This document shows positions 16,899-26,151 of a stretch of DNA of 64,000 bases, piece after piece. This DNA comes from Promethearchaeota archaeon Loki_b32 (GTDB taxonomy: Archaea; Asgardarchaeota; Lokiarchaeia; Sigyniarchaeales; SOKP01): assembly GCA_005223125.1 (NCBI GenBank), contig NJBH01000004.1, positions 1 to 64,000 on the forward strand, read 5' to 3'. The notes beneath the pieces are model-generated. The model was not told the DNA's origin. It did no database searches and was given only the letters and a program-made list of their open reading frames with translations. A program made the position numbers and the translations under genes. Position 1 is the stretch's first letter. Each line of letters opens with the position of its first letter.

Positions 16899-18935
16899 AT
16901 GTCTGAAAATCAGACCAATGTTAGGATTGGAGTATATATCTGTAGATGAGGAATTAATATTAGTGCTAGCATCGATTGTGATCTTATTAGAGATTATGTT
17001 GAGGCACTCCAAGATATTATTGTTGCTAGAGTAAATGATTTTACTTGTAGTGATCCGGGACAAAATATCATCAAAAACGATATTTTAGATTTAGATTTAA
17101 ATCGTGTAGTTGTTGCAGCTTGTACACCAAAAATTCATGAATCCACATACCGAACAGTTTTAACTGAAGCAGGATTAAACCCATATTACTTTCAGATGGT
17201 TAATCTTCGCGAGCATTGCTCATTCATTCACTCGGGTGATAAGAGAAGTACTACTGAAAAAGCTATAAGGTTAGTGCAAGCAGGGATAAATCGTGCGAGA
17301 CAATTAGAAATTATACCTCATAAAAAAATTTCAGTGGAAAAATCTGTATTAATTATTGGTGCTGGAATTGCAGGGATGAATGCTGCATTAGATTTAGCAA
17401 ATCAAGGAATAATTGTATATTTGGTCGAAATAGAAGCCACAATTGGTGGAAAAATGGCACAATTAGATCGAATTTATCCTACAGACGATTGTGCTATATG
17501 AGTTCTAGCACCTATTATGGTTAGTGCTTCAAAACACCCAAATATAACATTATTTACTTATAGTGATATTATTGGATTTAGTGGTATCCCTGGTAATTAT
17601 AATGTTAAAATATGTAAAAATCCCCGGTATATTGATGAAAAAAAGTGTACTGGTTGTGGATTATGTACGACAAAATGTCCAATAACAGTACCTAACGAAT
17701 TCAACAGATGTATTGGCGAACGGAACGCAATTTATATACCCTTTTCCCAAGCGGTACCTAAAATTGCGTTAATTGAAAAGAGTATCTGCATAGAATGTAA
17801 AAATTGTCAAAAAATTTGTCCAGCAGAGGCTATTGACTTTGAACAAGTCTCAGAATATGTTGATTTAAAAGTTGGTGCAGTAATTATCGCTACAGGATGG
17901 GATGAATATCCAATTATGAAAAATAACGAATATAAATATGGTATTTATCCTGATGTTATTACTCAAATAGAGTTAGAACGTATATTGAGTCCAGTTGGGC
18001 CAACAGGGGGTCACTTATATAGAATTTCTGATGGAAAACCCCCAAAAACATTAGCTATGATTCAATGTGTTGGTTCAAGATCCTTAAAAGGTAATCCCTA
18101 TTGCTCTGGAGTATGTTGTAATGTTGCACTTAAAAACGCTCAGTTGTTAAAACAAGAATATCCTGACATGGACATTGCTATTTTTTATATAGATATGCGA
18201 ACGTGGGATAAAGGAAATGAAGAATATTATAGAAAAGCGAGAGAAGCGGGTATAATGATGATTCGGGGAAAAGTTGGAGATATCCGAGTAGATCCTGATA
18301 CACTAAAAATAAAAGTTACAGCTGATTCAACTTTAACAAATGATTTCATAACAATGAATACCGATTTAGTTGTATTATCAACAGGCATGGTTCCTTCTAA
18401 AAATACAGCACAAATTGTTGAGACTTTAGGTTTAAGTAAAGATATAAATGGGTTTTTAACTGAAGTTCATGGGTGTCTAAAACCTCAAGAGACAAATAAT
18501 TTTGGCATATATATATGTGGCTGTGCTGCTGGACCTAAAAATATTCCTTATTCAGTATCGACAGCTTTAGCTGCAGCAAGTAAAGTATCTACTTTACTTT
18601 CTAAAGATACAATTACTCAAGAATTAATCATTGCTGAAGTAAATGAAACTCTATGTATTGGTTGCCATAGATGTGAAAAACTCTGCAATTATAAGGCAAT
18701 AAAAGTTAATGGAGAGAATATAGCTGAAGTAGACGACTTAAAATGTAAAGGTTGCGGAGTTTGTGTATCATCATGCCCCGCTCGAGCAATTGATCTTAAA
18801 TATTATAGAGATAAACAAATTATTGAAGAGATAAAAGGGATTTGTAGTACTGAACTTGAATATAAGGAAGAATATATTGAATCTATTGAACTTATTTGGA
18901 AAAAGATTGAAGCATTAGCTCCTCATCAAACATAA
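16899..18935 (+). CDS. hdrA: HdrA with two in-frame TGA codons, read as selenocysteine
   Basis: A continuous 678-residue HdrA if TGA at 16947-16949 (residue 17) and 17499-17501 (residue 201) are decoded as selenocysteine. Residue 17 falls in ICR-U-GINIS, where paralogues in this window read ICQCGINIG or VCHCGINIG. Residue 201 falls in DDCAI-U-VLAP, where they read LDCSLCILAP. Both align with cluster-ligand cysteines, and no other stop breaks the frame. The ATG has AGGTGG (16888-16893) 5 nt ahead. The FAD fold (IGAGIAGMNAALDLANQG), inserted ferredoxins and a C-terminal two-cluster ferredoxin are intact. HdrA is a known selenoprotein in some methanogens and in Lokiarchaeota. It is a single-module form with no MvhD or HdrBC next to it. 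Confidence 0.9.
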
Positions 18936-19006
18936 TCTGAAAAAGAATGATCCTCTTAAAAAAATGTTAGTTGAGAGGAAACTAACCCATTGCAAGGGTT
19001 TTCAGA
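18936..19006 (+). promoter_or_regulatory. Candidate SECIS element in the 3' UTR of the selenocysteine HdrA
   Basis: Immediately after the HdrA stop, TCTGAAAA (18936-18943) can pair perfectly with TTTTCAGA (18999-19006), closing a 71-nt element. Inside, ATGA is followed by TCCTCT (18951-18956), which can pair with AGAGGA (18974-18979), leaving an A-rich apical loop. An alternative inner hairpin is GTTAGTT/AACTAAC (18966-18972 with 18980-18986). Archaeal SECIS elements normally lie in the 3' UTR, so the location fits. I could not fold it or test it against a SECIS model; the exact structure is uncertain. Confidence 0.45.
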
Positions 19007-19154
19007 AAAATGTAAAGTAATAGATGATATAAATTTATATCATCAATTCAAATTAATTTAATTTATACGAATGGATATCTATCTTTCTTTATTTTCTTTT
19101 TTTTAAGTTAATAATGTGTAAAATGGCTTATCTAAGAATTGTTAATTAATTATT

Positions 19155-20264
19155 TTATTTCTTGTTTTTTAAAGAAATTAATTTATTATACCAATCGAAT
19201 TTCTTATTCTTCCACTCAATAGTGTGTGGACCAATAAATTGCTCAATTATGCCTTTTGAAAGCATATTATTTATTACTTTTTCACCATTATCAGTTCTAA
19301 TTAGTATCATCGAATATCCTTCTGGAGCTCCAGATGCTCCAACACTAATATCTGTAAATCTTCCTGTGAATTCATCACATTCATGGCAACTATTTCTAAC
19401 TGCGGGATCTAGAGTTTTGATATCGATTTCAAATTCTTTATTATCTTTGGTTTGGATAAAGAAATTCTTTTTTATCCATGTTTTCTTGATTTTAGTAGGA
19501 TCAACTTTGGTTTCTCTCTTTAAAATATCATACAATTGATTATAAATAAAATTCTCAAAACAAAAAAGACCTATAATGTATTTAATGACATGAGCTGGTT
19601 TAACATGCAAAAATTTCATTTTACTGACAGCCTTACATTGGCAAGGAGTTCCAATAAATGCCATTCTTAGCTGGTCAATATCAAATATCTCCTTTTTCAT
19701 AAGAATCTTTTGCGATATGTTGTATAAATTTTTTAAAGGGAATATTTGAGAAGAAATAGAATAGCGTGTACCTGCTGATTTAAATAAATTTTCTTTATCA
19801 AATATAATTTTTGGAACAGGTTCAAAATTATCGTCAAATTCTGAAACAATAGCTGCATCAATTTTATGTTTTTCAAATAAATATGTTAGAATTGCTGAAA
19901 CTACCCCTCCATCTTGTCCAACTTTTTCTAATGCCGCGTTTGTTGTTTTAGCAGCAAGAATTTTAACGATATGTCCAATATTATCTTCAATATAATAAGT
20001 ATCCTTTAATTCTTTTAATAATGCTTTAGTTTGAGGACAAATGTAATAACAAACACCACATTTAGTACAATTATCAACACTTTTTTCTGATTTAAAGCCA
20101 GGATTATATCCATTCATCTCAATAACATTAAAACCTTGACATTCGCAATATGCTATGCAAGCTCCACAAGCACAGCATTTATTACTTTTAATTATTTCAT
20201 TTTCAAGGTCTTCAAATGTTTTTACTTCATTTTGCAAAAGTTTCTGAGAATCTGATTCAGTCAT
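19155..20264 (-). CDS. FrhB/FdhB-like F420-dependent oxidoreductase subunit
   Basis: A 369-residue FrhB-family protein with cluster motifs C-C-A-C-G-A-C (about residue 31) and C-T-K-C-G-V-C-Y-Y-I-C-P (about residue 66). Flavin-domain signatures are QDGGVVSAI, G-T-P-C-Q-C-K-A-V and C-H-E-C-D-E-F-T-G-R-F-T-D-I-S-V-G. It is the last gene of a minus-strand operon (zinc ribbon, HdrCB, two-module HdrA, MvhD, FrhB) with 15 bp after MvhD. Context suggests it delivers electrons from reduced F420 or a similar hydride donor through MvhD to the HdrA bifurcating flavin. That donor is inferred from family membership, and other nucleotides remain possible. Confidence 0.9.
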   Translation of the reverse strand: MTESDSQKLLQNEVKTFEDLENEIIKSNKCCACGACIAYCECQGFNVIEMNGYNPGFKSEKSVDNCTKCGVCYYICPQTKALLKELKDTYYIEDNIGHIVKILAAKTTNAALEKVGQDGGVVSAILTYLFEKHKIDAAIVSEFDDNFEPVPKIIFDKENLFKSAGTRYSISSQIFPLKNLYNISQKILMKKEIFDIDQLRMAFIGTPCQCKAVSKMKFLHVKPAHVIKYIIGLFCFENFIYNQLYDILKRETKVDPTKIKKTWIKKNFFIQTKDNKEFEIDIKTLDPAVRNSCHECDEFTGRFTDISVGASGAPEGYSMILIRTDNGEKVINNMLSKGIIEQFIGPHTIEWKNKKFDWYNKLISLKNKK

Positions 20265-20279
20265 TATAATTCTCTCTTT

Positions 20280-20759
20280 TTATTTCTTTGTACAATTATA
20301 TTCTAATTCAAATATTCCTGATTTTTTAGGGATTTTTAATTCTCCAAATTCTATAATTTTCTTTGTAAAATCTTTAATTAACTCTGAAAATTGTTTTCCC
20401 TCACTTGCAGAAATTGAGTGTAATTGAAATCGATCTGCTTCAATTCCAATATATCTTATTAAATTCTTTAAATGAACCATTCTTACTTGAGTATATTCGA
20501 ATCCTTTCATATAATGACAATCACCCATATGGCATCCAATAATTAGCACTCCATCTATTCCATTATTAAAAGCTCGTAGAACAAATGTTGGATCAACCCT
20601 GCTAGAACACATTACCCTAATAATCCTAATATTCGGGGGATATTGGAATCTAGAAACACCTGCTAAGTCTGCACCCGCATAACTACACCAATTACAGCAA
20701 AAAACTAAAATATTTGGTTCAAATTCACTTTTTACCTTTTTTTTAATTTTTAACAGTAT
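20280..20759 (-). CDS. mvhD: MvhD-like [2Fe-2S] electron adaptor (probable ATA start)
   Basis: The conserved part begins [20 protein letters not shown] and continues with the R-V-D-P-T-F-V-L and G-C-H-M-G-D-C-H-Y motifs of MvhD, the adaptor that connects HdrA to hydrogenase or FrhB-type partners. The open frame reaches 20798 but runs into the end of HdrA. ATA at 20757-20759 follows GGGGGG by 4 nt and gives an N-terminus exactly as long as that of the paralogue at 58504-58938 (16 residues before the shared FEPN end-point), so I choose it. CTG at 20756 is an alternative. The stop is 15 bp from the FrhB-like gene. Confidence 0.88.
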   Translation of the reverse strand: MLLKIKKKVKSEFEPNILVFCCNWCSYAGADLAGVSRFQYPPNIRIIRVMCSSRVDPTFVLRAFNNGIDGVLIIGCHMGDCHYMKGFEYTQVRMVHLKNLIRYIGIEADRFQLHSISASEGKQFSELIKDFTKKIIEFGELKIPKKSGIFELEYNCTKK

Positions 20760-20772
20760 TAATCCCCCCAAA

Positions 20773-23700
20773 TTAAACAATTTCATAATCCATTGCATCT
20801 AAGCTTGGTAATAAATCAATCATTTTGTTAATTTGAAATTTACTAAAATGATTTTGATCAATAGCCCCAACTGAGCATTCAACAATGCAAGCTCCACAAC
20901 CTTTACAAACAGCATTAATTACACGAGCCTTTCTCACGGATATATTATATAAACCCATTTCTTTATAAATTTCAACCAATTCAATAGCGTTATAAGGGCA
21001 AATCTCAATACATTTACCGCATCCTATACATTTTTCTTCATTTATATAAGAAGTTATACATTCAGTTTCTATTTCCCCTTTAGCCATTATTATTGCCGCT
21101 CTTCCAGCAGCACCATAAGCTTGAGTGATAGTTTCACCTATCCATTTCGGCCAATGAGCTCCTCCACATAGGAAAATTCCTTCTGTTGCAAAGTCTATTG
21201 GCCTAAGTTTTGCATCAGCTTCTAAGAAAAAGCCATTTGTATTTGTTGATACTTTTAACAATTTTGCTAATTGTTCAGTATCATCAACAGGAACTTTAGG
21301 AGTAGCTAATATTAATAAATCAGTATTATATTCAATATTTATTTGAGCCCCAACATTATAATATACGATATGGAAATTATCATTTTCATCACAGATTTTG
21401 ATATCATCAATTGAACGATATCTTTCATATGTAACTTTTTTTCGAAGCCTTCGCCATAGATTTTCAGCATTTAAATCTGAGAATTGAAACTCTCTATATA
21501 AAATATGAATATGTGCATTATGGTTTATATTTAATAATTTTTCAATATTCTTTAATGCTACACCACAACAGATATTTGAGCAATAAGTTTTTATATTATC
21601 TCCCGTATTAAATTCGTTTCTTCTTTGATCTACGCATAGTATTATTGTAGCATCTTTAAATTCAGGAACATCTGCATCTTTCATCTCAGTTAATTCTGTT
21701 TGTGTGAGTAGACGTTTAGGATATCTTTCCGATAAATTTACCCACCTGCTTGTTTTTATTTGCTTAGTTCCCGTAGCCACTATTATTGTACCCACATTGA
21801 ATGTTTTATTTTTTGAATTATCATGAATATTCTTAACTTTAACTTGGTAATTTCCAACATAACCTTGAATATCATCTATAACTGAATTTAATAAAATATG
21901 AACATTGGATTTGTTTTTCAAATCTTTAATTTCCTTTAAAATTTCATTTTTCGTAATAGGTATATAATATAAATCAATAAATTCAAGTGCGACACCTCCA
22001 AGAAAAGATTTCTTATCTACAAGATAAATCTCAAATCCTTGATTTGCCAAATTATATGCAGCAGTTATCCCTGCTATTCCACCACCAATTATTAGAGTTG
22101 ACTTCTCAACTTTTACTTTAATGGTTTCTAATGGTTTTAAATTAATTACCTTTGCTAAATACATCCTTATTAAATCACATGCTTTTTTAGTAGCCTTTTT
22201 AGGTTCATTTTGATGAACCCAAGAATCTTGGTTTCTTATGTTTACTAGTTCAAATAAAAATGGATTTAATCCAGCTTCTCTTAGAGTATTTTTAAAAAGC
22301 TGTTCATGAGTTCGCGGGGTACAAGAAGCAACTATAAATCTATTAAGATTGTATTTTATGATTAGTTCTTTAATCCGTTCTTGGGAATCAGAACTACATG
22401 AATACATGTTTTCTTCAACATGGACAACATATGGCAATTTAGAAACATAATCTACTACTTCGGAAACATTAACAATACCTCCGATATTAATACCACACTG
22501 ACAAATTAAAATACCTACACGAGGTTCATCCTCCAGTTTTACTGGTATTTCTGGAGGATATTTCAATTTTTTTATATTTTGAAATCTAACATGATATAAT
22601 ATTTCGCTAATTTTAGCAGCACATGCAGAACCTTCAGCAACTGCCATTTGAATATCATTGGGTTTTCTAGAATAACCAGTTACGAATATATTCTTTTTTT
22701 CAAGTAAAATTATATCTGTTTCATGAATATAACCTAAATTGTTACAACCCACGTTAAGTTTTCTTAAAAGCTCATGATAAGAGGGAGGTGGAGATAATGC
22801 ACTAGCTAATATAGCCATATCCGCTTCAAAAGTTCCAACTTTTCCTTTATCAATATCTTCATAATATAATTTTAATTTTCCGTTATCTAAATTTTCTTTG
22901 ATATATGAAACATGACCATTCACATATTTAACATTATATTCATTCTTACTTTTTTCAATAAATTCATAAAAGTTCTTACCTTTAGCTCTGACTTCTGTAT
23001 TAAAAATATAACAGTCAATGCTTGGATCATGTTCTTTAACAACAATTGCTTCTTTAGCTGAATTCATACAACATATGGCAGAACAATATTTTTTACATTC
23101 AGGATGATGAACGTCTCGAGACCCAACACATTGTATAAAAGCAATTGAATGAGGATGTTTTTTATCATCTAATCTTATGATTTGACCACCAGTAGGTCCA
23201 TTTGCAGATAAAAGACGTTCAAATTGCATACTAGAAAAAACATTCGGGGAAGAGCCAGCAAAAGAATCATATACGTCTGGCATTTCTTGGATATATCCTG
23301 TAGCAATAACAATAGCCCCTACTTTTAAATCTATTTCTTCTGGTTTTTGTAAAAAATCTATTGCTTCTGGTTTACAAGCTTTAGCACAAAGTCCACATAT
23401 TCTATAATTTAAATATAAACATTTTGATTCTTCAATGAGATATATTGGGGGTACTGATGATGGAAAAGGCATATATATGGCGCCTCGAGTTTTTAAATGA
23501 GTATCAAATTCGCTAGGAATTCCTCTAACTGGACAAATCTCGCCACAATCTCCACATCCTTTACAGAGGTCTTCTTTTATATATCTTGGCTTTCTTATAA
23601 TTGTTATTGTGTAATCACCAGCAGATCCTCTAATATTTTTAACATTAGAATAAGTAAATAACTCAATATTTGGATTTCTATATATATCAACCATTTTTGG

Positions 23701-23886
23701 AGCTAAGATACATAAACTACAATCAAGGGTGGGATATATTTTGTCTAATTGAGCCATAGCACCCCCAATAGTCGGTTTAATTTCGACTAAATATACTTTA
23801 AAACCTAACTTAGTTAGGTCTAAGGATGCCTGTATCCCTGAGATTCCTCCTCCAATAACCAAAACACTACTCTGCAAATTTGGCAT
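20773..23886 (-). CDS. hdrA: Two-module HdrA (fused tandem HdrA)
   Basis: A 1037-residue protein made of two HdrA modules. Module 1 (about 1-450) starts directly with the FAD fold (GGGISGIQASLDLTKLG), carries the cluster motif L-D-C-S-L-C-I-L-A-P-K-M and two inserted ferredoxin motifs. Module 2 (from about 460) has the N-terminal HdrA domain (R-V-G-I-L-I-C-Q-C-G-I-N-I), a second FAD fold (IIGGGIAGITAAYNLANQG) and the C-terminal two-cluster ferredoxin. In module 2 the C-x2-C segment is replaced (LYYIPITKNEIL), so only module 1 keeps that cluster. HdrA normally works as a homodimer; this looks like an asymmetric fused dimer. It lies between HdrCB and MvhD in one operon. Confidence 0.92.
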   Translation of the reverse strand: MPNLQSSVLVIGGGISGIQASLDLTKLGFKVYLVEIKPTIGGAMAQLDKIYPTLDCSLCILAPKMVDIYRNPNIELFTYSNVKNIRGSAGDYTITIIRKPRYIKEDLCKGCGDCGEICPVRGIPSEFDTHLKTRGAIYMPFPSSVPPIYLIEESKCLYLNYRICGLCAKACKPEAIDFLQKPEEIDLKVGAIVIATGYIQEMPDVYDSFAGSSPNVFSSMQFERLLSANGPTGGQIIRLDDKKHPHSIAFIQCVGSRDVHHPECKKYCSAICCMNSAKEAIVVKEHDPSIDCYIFNTEVRAKGKNFYEFIEKSKNEYNVKYVNGHVSYIKENLDNGKLKLYYEDIDKGKVGTFEADMAILASALSPPPSYHELLRKLNVGCNNLGYIHETDIILLEKKNIFVTGYSRKPNDIQMAVAEGSACAAKISEILYHVRFQNIKKLKYPPEIPVKLEDEPRVGILICQCGINIGGIVNVSEVVDYVSKLPYVVHVEENMYSCSSDSQERIKELIIKYNLNRFIVASCTPRTHEQLFKNTLREAGLNPFLFELVNIRNQDSWVHQNEPKKATKKACDLIRMYLAKVINLKPLETIKVKVEKSTLIIGGGIAGITAAYNLANQGFEIYLVDKKSFLGGVALEFIDLYYIPITKNEILKEIKDLKNKSNVHILLNSVIDDIQGYVGNYQVKVKNIHDNSKNKTFNVGTIIVATGTKQIKTSRWVNLSERYPKRLLTQTELTEMKDADVPEFKDATIILCVDQRRNEFNTGDNIKTYCSNICCGVALKNIEKLLNINHNAHIHILYREFQFSDLNAENLWRRLRKKVTYERYRSIDDIKICDENDNFHIVYYNVGAQINIEYNTDLLILATPKVPVDDTEQLAKLLKVSTNTNGFFLEADAKLRPIDFATEGIFLCGGAHWPKWIGETITQAYGAAGRAAIIMAKGEIETECITSYINEEKCIGCGKCIEICPYNAIELVEIYKEMGLYNISVRKARVINAVCKGCGACIVECSVGAIDQNHFSKFQINKMIDLLPSLDAMDYEIV

Positions 23887-23943
23887 TTATCACAGCTATT
23901 GAAAACATTTATTAACTTTATATCCCAATTTTGTAAGATTAAT

Positions 23944-25194
23944 TTAAACAAGCATTAGCAATTTTCCAATAAAACTTGCTAAATCTACGACCTTTATTTT
24001 ATTTCTCAATTCATTATGCTCTTTATTTAAAGAAGGCTCATTTATATAACAATTGAAGTGTGTTAGACATTTAGGGCAAGTAACAATTAAATAATCTGCT
24101 CCAGTATTAACTGCTTCATTAATACGATTTTGCCTTAAAAAATGTGTGAATTCATTACAATTTGTAAATGTCGAAACACCACAACAATTAGCGTCATCTT
24201 TTATGTTTTCCATTTCAATCAATTCTACTCCTGGAATTTGTTTAATTAATTCTCTTGGAGAATTATATAGTTTTCCCCCTAAACGCCCCATTCGACAAGA
24301 ATCGTGATATGTTACCTTAATTTTAGAATTGTAAGGAAATTTAACATGTTCAAGTATTTTTTCCTTTAGAAAAAATTCAGAAAAATGAAAAACTTTAAAA
24401 TCAAAATCATCTACTATTTTTGGATAATCATATTTCCATGTTCGATATCCTTCAGCACATCCAACTATAACAGTTTTTACCCCTGCATCTTTGTAAAGCT
24501 GAGTATTATATTCAGCAAATTTTTTAAAAGTTTCAATATTGCCCTTACCCCATAAAATATCGTGTCCACAGCATTTTTCATTTAAAACTACGGGTACTAT
24601 ATTGGCTTCATTAAGTAAACTTATTATTGTAATAGGTATATTGTTATAATTAAAACCTAAATTATAAAAAATTTCTTCCATTAAAGGTAAACATCCAATA
24701 AAGTAAGCAATTTCACCCGATTCTGCTGTTTTTAAGGCTTTTTCATCTAAAAATTCTAATTTATTTGGAATTATAGCTTCATTTGCCATCATTTTTGAAA
24801 TTAGTGGAAAGATTTCATTATGTGTTTCACATCGAGTAATTCTATCAATTTGTATTTCATTATTTCTTGAAATTTTTCTTAATTCCAAAATTAATTCGGG
24901 GATTCTTATACCATCATTTTCTTGAGTCATTGGACAATATATTGTACATTGACCACATGTAAGACAATTCCATATATTATGATTAGTTAAAACTTCTCCA
25001 AAAGAAGAATATATTAAATCCCCTACTAACATTCGAGGAAAAAATATATCTAAATGCGAAAGTGGACATACATTTACACATCGATTGCAAGCAAAACAAT
25101 AGTTTGCCATCGAAATTATATTTTTAATATTTTGCTCTAAGATTTTGAAGCTAGAATTACCACCTTTAATTTCATTATTGATATAAGAAGCCAT
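23944..25194 (-). CDS. HdrC-HdrB fusion (HdrD-like heterodisulfide reductase subunit)
   Basis: About 416 residues: an N-terminal HdrC-like part with two 4Fe-4S motifs (C-F-A-C-N-R-C-V-N-V-C-P and C-L-T-C-G-Q-C-T-I-Y-C-P), then an HdrB-like part with two CCG motifs (C-C-G-H-D-I-L-W-G near residue 210 and N-C-C-G-V-S-T-F near residue 337). The CCG cysteines bind the paired non-cubane clusters that reduce disulfides in the family. No CoM-CoB pathway is visible here, so the natural disulfide or other acceptor is unknown. I prefer ATG 25194 (GGAG 9 nt upstream) over TTG 25200 (3 nt). It follows a zinc-ribbon gene and precedes the two-module HdrA. Confidence 0.9.
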   Translation of the reverse strand: MASYINNEIKGGNSSFKILEQNIKNIISMANYCFACNRCVNVCPLSHLDIFFPRMLVGDLIYSSFGEVLTNHNIWNCLTCGQCTIYCPMTQENDGIRIPELILELRKISRNNEIQIDRITRCETHNEIFPLISKMMANEAIIPNKLEFLDEKALKTAESGEIAYFIGCLPLMEEIFYNLGFNYNNIPITIISLLNEANIVPVVLNEKCCGHDILWGKGNIETFKKFAEYNTQLYKDAGVKTVIVGCAEGYRTWKYDYPKIVDDFDFKVFHFSEFFLKEKILEHVKFPYNSKIKVTYHDSCRMGRLGGKLYNSPRELIKQIPGVELIEMENIKDDANCCGVSTFTNCNEFTHFLRQNRINEAVNTGADYLIVTCPKCLTHFNCYINEPSLNKEHNELRNKIKVVDLASFIGKLLMLV

Positions 25195-25200
25195 AAACAA

Positions 25201-25410
25201 TTACTCCTCGAAATAAATCTCAGAATATCCACATTTAGAACATACATATGTTTTAACATTAGGTGCTTTACGTCTGTAAACATAGTCAGTATTTTTTAAA
25301 GGTGCCTTGCACTTATTACATATTTCTTTATACTCTTCCTTTTCTATTAACGTGTATTTATCACCCCTTTTTTTGATATAAAACATGTTATTTTTAGGAA
25401 TTATATACAT
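25201..25410 (-). CDS. Small zinc-ribbon protein
   Basis: A 69-residue protein with two C-x2-C pairs: C-N-K-C (about residues 32-35) and C-S-K-C-G-Y (about residues 57-61), the pattern of a zinc ribbon. It ends next to the HdrCB start and is the first gene of that operon. I do not recognise a specific family. It could be a small regulator or a rubredoxin-like metal protein, but the spacing of the pairs fits a structural zinc ribbon better. Confidence 0.65.
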   Translation of the reverse strand: MYIIPKNNMFYIKKRGDKYTLIEKEEYKEICNKCKAPLKNTDYVYRRKAPNVKTYVCSKCGYSEIYFEE

Positions 25411-26151
25411 ATTTTTAACAATATTGTGAATTTTAGAAAAATATTTTTTTAAAAAGATCCATCTCTATTATAGAAGAGGTATTCTACATTTAAAAATCCT
25501 TACTTTTAATTGAGTTTCTCCTTAATGATACTATCCAGAAATGCAATCTATATTATGAATAATCGAGAATTCTTATCTAAACAGTAAGAGAGTAGGATAG
25601 TTTTGATGAAAGAATTGATCGAAATCAGCAATATTATTTTCGATTAATAGATATTATTTAACGATATTTTTAAAATGCATAAAATATTTATTAGATTTTT
25701 AATGATTTGATAAATAATACCTAACAAATTTATCAAAATTCTTCCTTTAGTAAGGCTTAATATATTAGGGCTATTAACCTCTATCAGCAAAAAATAACAT
25801 TAAAATGAGATTATTTATGAAAACTCTGCTGATTAAACATAGAGGTAACTAAAATTTTTAATTTAAATTCTTTTGTTATGTAATTTGACAAAAATAATTT
25901 TCAAAATATATTTTTTAAAATGTTATGATTGTAAAAATGAGGTTAAACCTTCAGTTATCTAAATGAAAAGAAAAATTGTTAAAGAGATTTTTTGAAAGCT
26001 TAATTTGTCAAAATGATAAATATTTTTCTTATCAAACAATTTAAATTTTAATCATATTATAATATAATTGGAATTATTCTCATGCTCAAAAAGGTGGAAA
26101 GGGTTCACCTTAAGATGTTACGATAATTCCATGGATATATTTTAATAAAAT
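25411..26151. other. Long A/T-rich intergenic control region
   Basis: 741 bp between divergent genes with no supported reading frame. It holds TTTGACAAAAA (25884-25894) and TTGTCAAAAT (26005-26014), variants of the motif found upstream of the FrhB-like/HdrA pair. A long-range inverted repeat lies at 25777-25846. A small hairpin AAGGTG/CACCTT (26091-26096 with 26106-26111) is about 40 bp before the start at 26152, in the probable 5' UTR. I see no RNA gene I can name. Confidence 0.5.
25777..25846. repeat. Inverted repeat ACCTCTAT-CAGCA ... TGCTG ... ATAGAGGT
   Basis: ACCTCTAT (25777-25784) is the reverse complement of ATAGAGGT (25839-25846), and the adjoining CAGCA (25785-25789) is the reverse complement of TGCTG (25827-25831). 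Together they give a 13-bp stem with a 7-nt bulge and a 37-nt loop. No reading frame explains it. It could be a structured RNA, a terminator of an unannotated transcript or a mobile-element remnant. Confidence 0.35.

Noticed and set aside
16899..18935. HdrA with TGA codons as a pseudogene
   Set aside because: Both TGA codons replace conserved cysteines, no other stop or frameshift occurs in 678 codons, and all other motifs are intact.
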